Shown: positions 27,684 through 37,334 of the stretch, piece after piece | How positions within the stretch are numbered: position 1 is the first letter of the stretch | Layout of the letters: each line of letters starts with the position of its first letter | Assembly (NCBI RefSeq): GCF_022370835.2 | Contig: NZ_CP092365.1 | Span: forward strand, 124,001 to 188,000 | Reading direction: 5' to 3' | Source: Mycolicibacillus parakoreensis | GTDB taxonomy: Bacteria; Actinomycetota; Actinomycetes; Mycobacteriales; Mycobacteriaceae | Length of the DNA stretch: 64,000 nucleotides | Position numbers and translations under genes: made by a program | Notes under the pieces: model-generated | Told to the model about the DNA's origin: nothing | The model's input: only the letters and a program-made list of their open reading frames with translations | Database searches by the model: none

Positions 27684-30600
27684 TTACCGCGGGCTTTCCG
27701 CCGGCAGAGCCAGTTGCACGTGGCCCTCGTTGTCGCTGTGGGTGGCGATCAGGTAGCCGCGCCCCGGTGGCAGGTCGGCCTCGAATTTCATCCCACCGAT
27801 CTTGTCGGCGGTCGAGCGCGACGCCAAAAGGATGCGGTTGGTGCGTTGCGTGGCGATCAGCCCGGCCAGCGAGGTGGGGGTGCTCTCGGCCAGATAGGAC
27901 CCGGCCGCCTTATGGGTGAACACGATGCGCAACCCGATATCGTGGGCGTTGGCCAGATGTTGGGCCAGCGGAGCCCAGGTCGGCACGGTCAGGCCGTGGC
28001 CGGGCGGCGGGGCGGCCGAGCCGGGTTGCGGTGCGCGATGGATCTGCACCTGAGCCGGGACGGTGTCGACGTCGTCGATGAACAGGTAGATCACCGGGCC
28101 GCGAAACGTCCAATTCCGCTTGGCTTCCCAACTGAGATCCTTCGGCGGGGTGCGTTGCTCGAGCAGAGCGCCGAGCGCGATCAACCGCTCGGCGATCGAC
28201 CCGGGGTCGGTCTCGTAGTAGTCGTCGTTCTCGATCAGGAAGCGGGTCTCCCCGCTGAGGCGCCGTTTGGTGTCGCACACCATCACGATGGCCCGGCTGG
28301 CCTCCCCGGCGCGTCGGCGCACCACACCGCGCAGCAGGGCGCGCAGGAACGTGGTCTTGCCGGTTTTGCTGTCGCCGTACACCCCCAGCAGCGGGTCCTC
28401 GGCGAAGTCGAGGGTGAGCGGCTCCAGGTCCCGCCCGCGCATGCCGATGGCGAACTGTTCCCCGGCTGCGGCGCGGTTCTCCAACCCCGCGGCGTCGAGG
28501 GCGGTCGGCAGCAGCCGCGGCGCCGGCGCGCGACGCTCCCCGGCGTGCCGGGCGGCGAGGGTGCCGACCGCCTCCCGGATCTTCAGGTCGGTGTCGTCCA
28601 TGCTGGCCCGGCCGTCGAGTCGCCCGACCGCGAACCGGATCACATCGCCGGCGCTGGTGATGCCGCGTCCCGGCTCGTTGGCCGGGATCCGGTCCTGCGG
28701 GCGGATCATCGCGTCTTCGGGTCGCGGGCGCACCTGGGAGGAGGCCGACCCGGCGAGTTTCAGCTCCCATCGGCAACTCAACCTGCTCTGCAACGTCATG
28801 CCCAGCTTGATCCAGTCCGCCGCGGTGACCATGATGTGCACACCCAACTCGCCTCCGGCGAGGTCTTCGACGTTCTGCCGGTAGGGGTTCTTCGGGTTGA
28901 GCAGTGAGGTGTTGTCGGAGAGGAAATCCTCCCACCCGTCGACGATCAAGAAGATGTCCAGCGGATACCCGTCGTCGAGGCCGGCCTCCCCGGCGGTGCG
29001 GCGCCGCCGGTACTCATCGAGCGAGGCGATGTCGTAGCGGTGGAACAGGGCGCGCCGCCGGGCGAGCATGGCGTCGAAATCACCGAAGATCCGGGCGGTG
29101 AGCTCGCTGCGATCCCGCCCTCCGATGGCCCCGACATGCGGCAGGTCGCGCAGCGCCGCCAACTCCGGCCCGCCGTAGGACAGGATGTAGAAGCCGATGT
29201 CGCGCGGAGAGTAGCGTCCGGCCGCCGCCAGCACGAATGTCTGAACCACCATGGACAATTCGGAGCTGCGCATGCCCAGCAGCGACACATGGCCCTGGTT
29301 GAGGCAGTAGGTGACCAGCCCGTGGGTGAGCAGGCGCGGCTGATCGATCTCGCCCAACGGCCACCACGGGATTCCCGCGGTGCCGGGCGGGCGCATCCCC
29401 TCCGCCTGGCGCAGCACCGCATCCAACGGGATCGGGTCGTCCAGTGGGGGCGACCAGAGTTGTTCGGGCTCTTTGCCCCACGCGGCGGCCAGTTGCGGCC
29501 CGACGGTGAGCACCAGCGAGCGGGGTGGGCCGACCAGCCCGGCATCGTCGTCGATGATCTCCTCGATGACGGTGTCGTCGTCGCGACGCACCTCCGCAGC
29601 GGTGAAGACCCGCACCCGCGGGCGCGCGGCGATCACCGTGCGGTCCACCAGCACCGGCGGTTCGTATCGGTCGGGGAGCAGGAAACCCCGGAACTTCGTC
29701 GGCTCCGCGCCCGGCGCCCGCACAAAGAACCCGGTGCCCTTGTACTGCTTTCCGTCCGGAATGTGGTACGCGTCCTCGGTGCCGATCACGCGTCGCGAGA
29801 TCGACGGTGAGGCGACCTTCAGCCCGAACCGGTACTGGGTGTTGTCGGGGATCTTTTTGATCACCCCCTCATCGAGGGTCTGGCTGGCGAACAGGAAGAA
29901 CATCCCGTAGGAGCGCCCCTTGCGGGTGACCACATCGAAGACCTCGGCCATGTTCGGGTGATCCTTGAGCATCAGGGAGAACTCGTCGAGGATCACGAAC
30001 ATGGTGGGGATGGCCGGCAGTCCGGCCTCGGGGCGAGCCGCGCGCGTCTCGTTGTATTCACGCAGGCTCTCGAACGCCGCCCCCTTGATGCGGGTCCCGG
30101 TCTCCTTGAAGATGCGCCCCCGGCGATCGAGGATGCCGAAGAGCGTTTCACCGAACCGTTCCACCAGGGAGCGCTTCTCCTCCATGTTGGAGACCACCGC
30201 CACCGTGTGCGGATAGCCGGCGAACGCGTCCATGCCGGCCTCATCCTTGAAGTCGCCGAGAAACACCTGCACCACGTCGGGGGAGTGGCGCACCAGCAAC
30301 CCGAACACGATCGCGGTGAGCAGTTTCGATTTCCCCGAACCGGTCATCCCGATCATCAGCCCGTGCGGCCCGTTGCCCCCGTCGGCCTCGTCTTTGAGGT
30401 CGATCATCAATGGTGCGCCGCCGGGCTGCAGGCCGACCGGGATGCGCAGCTGGTCGTCGAGCGGGCGTCGGGCCCACAAGTTGTCGACGTCGAGTCTGGC
30501 GGCGTTGTCGATGTTCAACAGGCCCAGCAGTCCCTGCACCGCCTGCGATTCGGCGTTTTGCCGGCCGGTCGCGCCCACATCCCACTGTGAGAGCAGCCGG

Positions 30601-31820
30601 GCCAGGTTGCGCGACACCGGGGCGGCCATCAAGTCGGGCTGCTCGCAGAACGACCGCCACCGGAAGTTGCGCCACTGCCGCAGGCTGGGTCGGCCGCCGT
30701 CCGGCCGGTCCAGCAGCAACACCAGCTCCCGGTCCCCGGTGGCGTAGTCACGGTCCGGACCGGCACCGCTGCAACAACCCACCACCGTGACCCCGTCGCG
30801 GGCGCCGAGGCGTTTGAGGGCCGCGGTGGCGACCCGGGGATCGTCGACGATCACCAGAAGATGTCTGTGGCTCTTCGAGGGGCCCTCCGCGGTCGCGACA
30901 CCGGTGGTGCTCACCAGCTCCGAGCGGTCCTTGATCAACGGTGCCAACAGCGGTTCCAAACAGTCCAGCGACGTCGCCAGGTAGCGGGCCGGGCCGGCGC
31001 CGTCGGTCTCGGTGGTTTCGGTGTGCGGCAGCCATTTCGCCCAACCCCAGCGGGTTTCGAGTTCCGGTGAGACGATCGCCACCGCGGCCGCGCTCGGGCT
31101 GTGCCAACACACCAGTTGACACACCCAGGATCGGGTAGCGGAGGCGAACAGATCGCGGTCGCCGTAGACGCTCACCATGCCGATACCGCAGAGGTCCACC
31201 GCCTTGGGGCAGTGGGGGATCGTCTGTTGGACCGCCCGCATATGTTGCAGGGCGGTCTTCGTCACCGGCTCCAGATCCAGCTCGGAGTCCACCGGCTTCA
31301 CCTTGACCTGGCTCGACAGCGCGACCGGTGTTCTGCCCACCCTCACCTTGAGGTAGTCGTGGTCGGTGGAGCCGCGTTCCCACATCCGCGGGGACCCGAC
31401 CGCGGCGTCCAACAATTCCGGATCGGGGTGCGACCATTCGGCGCCGGCGCGCTGTCGCTCGCCGGCGGCGCGGACCTTCGCTGCCGTGGCCGACAGATAG
31501 CGCAGGTACTCGGCACGTTCGGAGTTGACCTCGGGGGTGGACATTTCGGAGTTTGCGCCCTGGCCTTGCAGCGACTGGAACAACCCGAGAGCCATCATCG
31601 CCATGAAAAACAGGTACATCGGGTTCATCTGCCGGAATCCGGAGACGAACATGATCACGATCATCCCGACGATCGCCACCCCGAACACGAAGGGCAGTGC
31701 CTTGCGGACCGCACCGACCTGGATGCTGCGCGGCAGCTCCGGTGGCGGGTCGAGAAGGAACTTCTCGTCCCGGCGGATCGGTCCGGCGACCCGCCGGCGG
31801 GGAGTGTAGATCTCACGCAT
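27684..31820 (-). CDS. eccC: T7SS motor ATPase EccC, ESX-3-like, fused form
   Basis: The 1378-residue protein has two membrane segments (about 40-85) and three FtsK/SpoIIIE-type ATPase domains. Blocks such as WSHPDPELLDAAVGSPRMWE, DLKDEADGGNGPHGLMIG and YRFGLKVASPSISRRVIGTE follow M. tuberculosis EccC3. The first P-loop GMTGSGKS (491-498) and the third GDSKTGKTT (1149-1157) are intact. The second reads GMRSSELS (849-856), so it has lost the GK[S/T] core, although the Walker B type strand IFLIVDGWEDF remains. The second domain therefore probably does not bind ATP normally. GAGGAG lies upstream of ATG 31820. It is 15 bases after eccB. Confidence 0.93.
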   Translation of the reverse strand: MREIYTPRRRVAGPIRRDEKFLLDPPPELPRSIQVGAVRKALPFVFGVAIVGMIVIMFVSGFRQMNPMYLFFMAMMALGLFQSLQGQGANSEMSTPEVNSERAEYLRYLSATAAKVRAAGERQRAGAEWSHPDPELLDAAVGSPRMWERGSTDHDYLKVRVGRTPVALSSQVKVKPVDSELDLEPVTKTALQHMRAVQQTIPHCPKAVDLCGIGMVSVYGDRDLFASATRSWVCQLVCWHSPSAAAVAIVSPELETRWGWAKWLPHTETTETDGAGPARYLATSLDCLEPLLAPLIKDRSELVSTTGVATAEGPSKSHRHLLVIVDDPRVATAALKRLGARDGVTVVGCCSGAGPDRDYATGDRELVLLLDRPDGGRPSLRQWRNFRWRSFCEQPDLMAAPVSRNLARLLSQWDVGATGRQNAESQAVQGLLGLLNIDNAARLDVDNLWARRPLDDQLRIPVGLQPGGAPLMIDLKDEADGGNGPHGLMIGMTGSGKSKLLTAIVFGLLVRHSPDVVQVFLGDFKDEAGMDAFAGYPHTVAVVSNMEEKRSLVERFGETLFGILDRRGRIFKETGTRIKGAAFESLREYNETRAARPEAGLPAIPTMFVILDEFSLMLKDHPNMAEVFDVVTRKGRSYGMFFLFASQTLDEGVIKKIPDNTQYRFGLKVASPSISRRVIGTEDAYHIPDGKQYKGTGFFVRAPGAEPTKFRGFLLPDRYEPPVLVDRTVIAARPRVRVFTAAEVRRDDDTVIEEIIDDDAGLVGPPRSLVLTVGPQLAAAWGKEPEQLWSPPLDDPIPLDAVLRQAEGMRPPGTAGIPWWPLGEIDQPRLLTHGLVTYCLNQGHVSLLGMRSSELSMVVQTFVLAAAGRYSPRDIGFYILSYGGPELAALRDLPHVGAIGGRDRSELTARIFGDFDAMLARRRALFHRYDIASLDEYRRRRTAGEAGLDDGYPLDIFLIVDGWEDFLSDNTSLLNPKNPYRQNVEDLAGGELGVHIMVTAADWIKLGMTLQSRLSCRWELKLAGSASSQVRPRPEDAMIRPQDRIPANEPGRGITSAGDVIRFAVGRLDGRASMDDTDLKIREAVGTLAARHAGERRAPAPRLLPTALDAAGLENRAAAGEQFAIGMRGRDLEPLTLDFAEDPLLGVYGDSKTGKTTFLRALLRGVVRRRAGEASRAIVMVCDTKRRLSGETRFLIENDDYYETDPGSIAERLIALGALLEQRTPPKDLSWEAKRNWTFRGPVIYLFIDDVDTVPAQVQIHRAPQPGSAAPPPGHGLTVPTWAPLAQHLANAHDIGLRIVFTHKAAGSYLAESTPTSLAGLIATQRTNRILLASRSTADKIGGMKFEADLPPGRGYLIATHSDNEGHVQLALPAESPR

Positions 31821-31835
31821 GACGGTTACCGCTCC

Positions 31836-33368
31836 TCAGTGCGCCACCAGGGCGTCTTCTCGGGACAGGGTCGGGCCGGGTTGAAACAGCGTCACGACCG
31901 CCCACGGCGCCGCGATGGGGTCGGTCGTCATTCCCAGCGCGGCGGCCGCCTTGCCGGGCTGATCCGGTGAGTCCTGCACCCCGTAGCGCACCCCGAGGTC
32001 CGAGACCCAGAACAGCGACTCCTTGGTCCCCGATTTCGGCTCCCGGCCGGTGACCTGGACGAAATAGCCGGCGCCGGGGGGCATGACGACGTGGTCGGCT
32101 GTGGTCGCACCGGCGGCGACCAGGGAGACCGGGGTGGTGGCGGCGTCGACCGGCAGGCGCTGCCCCACCAGCAGGGAAAGCCGGGACGTCGGGGCGCCAT
32201 CGAGTTTCACCCACTGTCCGCAGGTGACCGGGTCGGTGACCGGATCGATCACCGACAGCGGTTCGCGCGGATAGTCGTCGACGGGCAAAGGATGCGCGGC
32301 CGGGGCGGTCGCCACCTGGTCCGGGGTCAACCGGGGCGGTTCCACCAGGCCGTGGGCGTCGTGGGCGCGCAGCATCGCTGCGATCACCGGCGAAATCGGC
32401 TGCAGCCCCTCGCCGTCCACCAAATAGTAGCGCAGCCGGTTGTCTTCGTGATCGACGACGACCGAGCCGATCGCCGGTGCTGCGCCGGCCGCCGGCCAGA
32501 CAAAGCGGGGCGGGTCACCGGCGTTGGCGACGAACGGCACCACCAGCGGCGGTGATTCGGGGATGAGGTTGAGCAGCTGACGGTCGATCGCGCGCGGCTC
32601 GGGGGTGTCGACGTTGACGCCGAGCGCGGAGGTCACCGCGGCGTCGGCCAGATCGAGGCGGGCCCGCTTGTCGTCCCAGATCAGCCATGTGGTGGCCCCG
32701 TCGTCGGCGGTGACCAGGATCGCGTCGGACTCGGGCAGAATGCCCGCGTGTCCGGGGCCGGGCACCGGGTCGCCGGCGATCACGGTGGTGCCCGTTTCGG
32801 GGCCGCTGACCGTGTCGCACACCAGCCATCGGGAGTCGCGGTCGGGGCTCTGCACGATGTGGGCGGGAGCGCCCGGGATCCCCAACGTGTTGTCGAGCGG
32901 GAACTGGCTGAACTCGCTGGATTTGACGGAGGTGGGGTTCTCCGGTTTGCCGATGACAAGCCGGGCGCTCGCCAGGTTGAGCACCGGGTGCAGCCGGTCG
33001 TTGACGACCACGTAGAGCGCGTTGGTGGACCGGTCGGCCAGCAGTGGCCGGTTGCCGCTGATGCCGGCCGGTTTGATGATCGACAGCACGAACGCACCGG
33101 CGAGCAGCACCACCGCGATCAGGGCGCTGACCGTCAGCGAACGGGATTGGCGTCGCAGCGGATCGGCCAACATCCGGGTGTCCTGCAGGGCGACCCCGTT
33201 GCTGAGCCGGCGGATCTGAAAACGCCACCCCGAGATCTGGTGGCGGGTGACCGACCCCCAGCCCTTGCGGTCGGCGAGATCGGAGCCCGCCACCCCGCTC
33301 AGGTCGGGGCTTTTCGACTTGAAGCCGCGCCGTGGACGCTCCCCGGCCGGCGGGTGGGGGGCGGTCAT
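31836..33368 (-). CDS. eccB: T7SS membrane/periplasmic component EccB, ESX-3-like
   Basis: The 510-residue protein has a basic cytosolic N-terminus, VTRHQISGWRFQIRRL, then HDTRM-like QDTRMLADPLRRQSRSL and one membrane helix (about 82-102). The periplasmic part shows LNLASARLVIG, SLFWVSDLGVRYG and LFQPGPTLSREDALVAH, the wording of EccB3 rather than EccB2. It differs clearly from the EccB2 at 6953, so the two are not recent duplicates. It overlaps eccA by four bases (ATGA). Confidence 0.93.
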   Translation of the reverse strand: MTAPHPPAGERPRRGFKSKSPDLSGVAGSDLADRKGWGSVTRHQISGWRFQIRRLSNGVALQDTRMLADPLRRQSRSLTVSALIAVVLLAGAFVLSIIKPAGISGNRPLLADRSTNALYVVVNDRLHPVLNLASARLVIGKPENPTSVKSSEFSQFPLDNTLGIPGAPAHIVQSPDRDSRWLVCDTVSGPETGTTVIAGDPVPGPGHAGILPESDAILVTADDGATTWLIWDDKRARLDLADAAVTSALGVNVDTPEPRAIDRQLLNLIPESPPLVVPFVANAGDPPRFVWPAAGAAPAIGSVVVDHEDNRLRYYLVDGEGLQPISPVIAAMLRAHDAHGLVEPPRLTPDQVATAPAAHPLPVDDYPREPLSVIDPVTDPVTCGQWVKLDGAPTSRLSLLVGQRLPVDAATTPVSLVAAGATTADHVVMPPGAGYFVQVTGREPKSGTKESLFWVSDLGVRYGVQDSPDQPGKAAAALGMTTDPIAAPWAVVTLFQPGPTLSREDALVAH

Positions 33369-35203
33369 GACGGGTTCGGGCCCGATGGGGTCGCCACCGC
33401 GGTGAGGGTGATGTGCTGTTTACCCAGCAGCAGGGTCGAAGCGGTGCGCACGTCGTCGCCGTTGATCGTCTGCAAAAGACCGGCGGGGGTGTGCGGGTCG
33501 TCGAGCGCCCCGGTGATGTCGAGGCGGTGATCGCGTTCCTCTTCGGCGCGTTCCAGCAGTGTGTTGGCGAACCGGCCGTTGCCGGCGACGTCGAGCGCCG
33601 AGCGTTGCCGCCCGGCGGTGTCGACGGCCACGGTGTCGGCCAGGGCGCGAAACACCTCGGTGAGGGCGACCGTGTCGGAGAACACGTTGCCGCGCTTGTC
33701 CGCGGCGCGTTCGGTGATCTCCACCATCTCGGCGGTGGTGTAGGAGGGCAGGTCGATCTCGCGGCCGAACCGGGACCGCAGTCCTTCGTTGGAGTCGAGG
33801 AATTCGTCCATCTTGTCGGCGTACCCGGCGACGATCACCATCAGAATGTCGGCGTAGTCGACCATGTAGCGGATCAGTTCCCCGATGACCAGTGGGCCGA
33901 AGTCGTTCTTGGATCCGGAGTCGGTGAGTGTGTAGGCCTCGTCGATGAACAGCACCCCGCCACCGGAGTCGATGATGCCGCGCATGATGTTCAAGATCTT
34001 GGCCTCCGAGCCGCCGATCACCTTGTCGAGCAGATCGCCGCGGCCGGCTTCCACGAAGGTGTCGGTGGGCAGCACGTCGGCGGCGCAGAGCAGTTTGCCG
34101 ATCACCCGGGCGATCGTGGTCTTGCCGACCCCGGGTGGGCCTTTGAGCACCAGATGCAGTGACCGGTTGTTGGTGGGCAGACCCAGATCGGATCGGCGTT
34201 TGGCGGCGCGCACACTGGACTCCAGTTTCGCGATCTGGTCCTTGACGTCCGCCATACCGACGAACCCGTCCAGCTCGCGGGCCGCCTCGGCCTTCAACTG
34301 CTCCCGGCGGTCGGCCCCCAACCGGCGGCTGTGCTCTCGTTCGCCGGGCTCGGTGGCCGGATCCCAGAAGTCGCTGCGCGCATCGATGCGGGCCGCTGTG
34401 GTCGCCACGATCCCGAACTCGGCGTCGGAGAGCGCGGTGGTGATGCGGGCCCGGATGTCGTCGCTGAGGCCGGTGACGGCATAGGCCTCGTTGAGCAGAG
34501 CGGCCGCCTGCTGCTGGTGGTCCAGCGCGCGGGCGCACAGTGCCGCCACGAGCAGCGCTTCGGCGGTCGCCGTCGGAATCGGGCCGCGCCCGCGGGTGGT
34601 GAGCAGCTCAAAAGCCTGCTCCCAGAGGCCGAGATAGGCGCTGGCGCCGCCGTAGGCGACACCCACCGCCTGGCCCAGGAAGTCGTCGGTTACCGGGGCG
34701 TGGATGTTCGCCAACACCCGACGCACATCGTGCCAGCGGGCCGAACGCCAGTAGAGTACGGCCAACAGCCATCCCGCCCACTGCGGCTGGGCGCCGACCA
34801 GACGCTCATCGAGGACGCCGTGCGCATCCCGGTAGGCGCCGTCGCGGATGCGGGCAGCCGCGACGGCGAGCCGGACACCGTCGGCGCCGATGGCGGGCAG
34901 GTTCACATACAACCCGCTGTCGAAGACGAAATCGACTGCATCACCGCCGACATCGGCCGAAGCCAGCAGCTCCCCACATCTGTCCACGGTGCGGTAGGCG
35001 TTCTCCACCACTTCGCGGGAGCGGTCTCCGGCGGCCGCCAGGCCGCGCCATGCGTCACACTGATCGCCGTAGCGTCCGGTGAGCCGCGCGAATCCGGCGC
35101 GGGCCATGCGCAGGTCGGGAATCTGGGTTCGCCCGAAGACCGTAGCCCCCAGGTTGGCGCAGCTGCGGGTGAACAGGTCGACGGCGTCGCGGTCGATCAC
35201 CAC
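33365..35203 (-). CDS. eccA: T7SS AAA+ ATPase EccA, ESX-3-like
   Basis: EccA is a cytosolic hexameric ATPase thought to release EspG from PE/PPE substrates or otherwise recycle them. The 612-residue protein has a TPR-like N-terminal half (QCDAWRGLAAAGDRS, FDSGLYV) and a C-terminal CbbX-type AAA+ domain: GPPGVGKTTIARVIGK, VLFIDEAYTL, IVAGYADKMDEFLDSNEGL and the arginine-finger region GLRSRFGREIDLPSY. GTG 35203 overlaps the stop of the upstream small gene by seven bases. It follows EccA3 in layout. Confidence 0.93.
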   Translation of the reverse strand: MVIDRDAVDLFTRSCANLGATVFGRTQIPDLRMARAGFARLTGRYGDQCDAWRGLAAAGDRSREVVENAYRTVDRCGELLASADVGGDAVDFVFDSGLYVNLPAIGADGVRLAVAAARIRDGAYRDAHGVLDERLVGAQPQWAGWLLAVLYWRSARWHDVRRVLANIHAPVTDDFLGQAVGVAYGGASAYLGLWEQAFELLTTRGRGPIPTATAEALLVAALCARALDHQQQAAALLNEAYAVTGLSDDIRARITTALSDAEFGIVATTAARIDARSDFWDPATEPGEREHSRRLGADRREQLKAEAARELDGFVGMADVKDQIAKLESSVRAAKRRSDLGLPTNNRSLHLVLKGPPGVGKTTIARVIGKLLCAADVLPTDTFVEAGRGDLLDKVIGGSEAKILNIMRGIIDSGGGVLFIDEAYTLTDSGSKNDFGPLVIGELIRYMVDYADILMVIVAGYADKMDEFLDSNEGLRSRFGREIDLPSYTTAEMVEITERAADKRGNVFSDTVALTEVFRALADTVAVDTAGRQRSALDVAGNGRFANTLLERAEEERDHRLDITGALDDPHTPAGLLQTINGDDVRTASTLLLGKQHITLTAVATPSGPNPS

Positions 35204-35526
35204 GCCTCCACACCGTGGTCGGGGAGCACCGTGGCGGTGACTGCGCCGACATGGCGGATCAACCGTGCGTAGGCCTCCTGGCAGATCGCGGTGAGCACCT
35301 CGGCCAGATCGTCACCCGGGTAGCGATCGGTGAGGTCGTCGGGGAAGTCGGCATCGATGACCATGCCGTCGCCGCTGAACTCCACCCCGCCCTCGCCGTG
35401 GGGGAACGGGATCGTGATCCGGGTGTCGACGAGGGCTTCTCTCGCGTCACGAAGTCGATCGAGAAACGCGGCGCCACGGTCCAGTTCGGCGGCGAGCGCG
35501 GGATGCAGAGGAATGTCCATCATCAT
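35197..35526 (-). CDS. YbaB/EspL-like small protein upstream of eccA
   Basis: The 109-residue protein has a helical start (ALAAELDRGAAFLDRL), a beta segment (GGVEFSGDGMVIDADFPDD) and a C-terminal helix, the YbaB-like order also seen at 5779. Three ATG codons in a row make the exact start uncertain. It is coupled to eccA by a seven-base overlap and sits 18 bases after the EspB-like gene. Small YbaB-fold proteins near EspB-type substrates (EspL in ESX-1) suggest a stabilising or chaperone role; this is an inference. Confidence 0.65.
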   Translation of the reverse strand: MMMDIPLHPALAAELDRGAAFLDRLRDAREALVDTRITIPFPHGEGGVEFSGDGMVIDADFPDDLTDRYPGDDLAEVLTAICQEAYARLIRHVGAVTATVLPDHGVEAW

Positions 35527-35544
35527 CGGTCCAACACGGTGGGA

Positions 35545-37221
35545 TCAGTGGTCATCGTCGGTGGCGTGCAGTTTGCGTTTGGCGAGCCGTTCCCGCACCG
35601 CCTTCTTCGCCGACGGATCCACCGCGGGTTCGGGTTTCGTGGTTTCGCCGACGACGCCGGCAGTGCCGTGGTTCGGTGCCTCGTCGAGGGGTTCGCCCGG
35701 ATACCGGGGCACGGCCGACGACTTGGTCGCGCCGCCCGCGCCGCGGCTCATCGGCACCATCCCCATCCCGGACCCGGCGCCGCTGCCGGCACTCGGTGTG
35801 GCGCCCGTGGGCTTGTTCTGAGTGGGTGTGGGCGACGCCGAGGTGGCCGGCGGTGCCGACGAGGGATGGGAGCCGGCGGGGATGCCGCCACCGGGGTCGA
35901 CCCCCTTGCCGCCGCCGTGCCCTGCGCTCAGATGAGTGTTCGCCAGCGGATTCGCTTTGATCGGCGAGACCGGAGGGTGCTGGCCGGTTTGGGCGGCCTG
36001 GTGGACGAGCTGCCCGGCCTGCTGGCCGAATTGACCGACCTGCTGGCCGAGCTGTTCGCCGATCTTTGCGACCGACTGCAACGGGTTGGCCTGCCCCAGC
36101 GACCCCAGCGAACCCAGCAGCGGTGAGAGCATTTCCTCGATGCCCGCCGGCGCCTCATCCAGCGCCCCCAGCGGGGTGTCCTCGGCGGCGCCGAGATCAC
36201 CGCCCGCCTCGTCGTCGATTCCCTCCCCGAAGTCGGGTTTTCCGCCATCGGTGTTGTTGCGGCCCTGGTGGTGATCGGCGTCGTCGGCGGGTTCGTCGGT
36301 GCCGGAGCTGTCGGGGGCCAGCCCCGGCCCGGGCAGGTCCCCGGGGTGCGTTCCCAGCACGTATCCGGTTTCCTGGTAGCCGCTGACCGCATCGGTGCTC
36401 GTGTTCTGCCAAGCGGTCAAGGTGGCGTCGAGGGCGTCGGCTTCGGGCTGGGTAGCACCCAGGGTTGCCCTACTTTTCGCGGCGGCCTCGCGATAGGCGT
36501 CCTTGAGGGTGCGCCAGGCCGGCGAGGGCCCGACTGCGGCGTAGGTGGCGCTGAACGCGCCCGCAGCGGCGGTGAAGGAGGCCGACAGGTCGGCCGCATG
36601 CCCGGCCACCGCGCTGCTCCAGGCCAACGCCCGGGTCAACCGGGCCATCAACGGAGGGTGGACCGCCGATTGCCCGGAGGCGATCAGCTGTGCCTGCGCG
36701 GCCGCCAGTTGGCTGCTGGCGGCGTCCGCCTGGGTGGCCAGGGCGGTCAACCGCGCCGCCATCGCCAGAGCGGGACCGGGTCCGGCGCCCGATTCCAGCG
36801 CGCGGGCCAGCTCCTCGCCCTCGGTTCCGCTGATATCGGGGATCGGCTGCGTTGGCGGGACACCGTCCGGGGCGCGCACCGGACCCGGGGAGATCGCCGA
36901 AGCCGGTGCGGTCGCGGCGGGGGTCATCCCGGCGTACGCCGCGGCGGCGGCGGCGTCCTCGCCGCGGTAGGAGCGGGCGTTGTCGGCGACGATGTCGGCC
37001 GCGGCCGACGCCTGGTCGTGGCCGGCGTGGAAGTGACTCACCAGCCAGCGCAGCCGTGCGTTCAGGTTGCCAAAGATCGCCTCGGACACGCCATCACCGC
37101 CGCACGGGCTCACGTCTTCATCGAGGCCGGTCGCCAGCAGGTGCCCGACCGTCGCGATCACCCCGGCCACCGCGTCGAGACCTTCGGGTTCCACGTCCAG
37201 ACCGGAGGCTGACATCGCCAT
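35545..37221 (-). CDS. EspB/PPE-like large T7SS substrate candidate
   Basis: The 558-residue protein begins with a helical PE-like module (GLDVEPEGLDAVAGVIATV and a second helix to about residue 95), has a longer PPE-like helical part (about 130-250; ARLTALATQADAASSQLAAAQ) and a disordered Pro/Gly/Ser-rich tail with MGMVPMSRGAGG and a basic end. This plan, PE plus PPE in one chain with a flexible tail, is that of EspB in ESX-1. It may form a secreted oligomer. ATG 37221 is chosen for AGGAAGGGG five bases upstream. Precise family membership is uncertain. Confidence 0.6.
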   Translation of the reverse strand: MAMSASGLDVEPEGLDAVAGVIATVGHLLATGLDEDVSPCGGDGVSEAIFGNLNARLRWLVSHFHAGHDQASAAADIVADNARSYRGEDAAAAAAYAGMTPAATAPASAISPGPVRAPDGVPPTQPIPDISGTEGEELARALESGAGPGPALAMAARLTALATQADAASSQLAAAQAQLIASGQSAVHPPLMARLTRALAWSSAVAGHAADLSASFTAAAGAFSATYAAVGPSPAWRTLKDAYREAAAKSRATLGATQPEADALDATLTAWQNTSTDAVSGYQETGYVLGTHPGDLPGPGLAPDSSGTDEPADDADHHQGRNNTDGGKPDFGEGIDDEAGGDLGAAEDTPLGALDEAPAGIEEMLSPLLGSLGSLGQANPLQSVAKIGEQLGQQVGQFGQQAGQLVHQAAQTGQHPPVSPIKANPLANTHLSAGHGGGKGVDPGGGIPAGSHPSSAPPATSASPTPTQNKPTGATPSAGSGAGSGMGMVPMSRGAGGATKSSAVPRYPGEPLDEAPNHGTAGVVGETTKPEPAVDPSAKKAVRERLAKRKLHATDDDH

Positions 37222-37334
37222 GCGGACCCCTTCCTCACGCGGAACTCGGATATGAAGTCGGCCAGGCCTCATCGATCCCGGCGTGGCTGTCGCCTCAGTT
37301 TGACACGGGCCCCGAAGGGCTCTTCACGCAAAAT

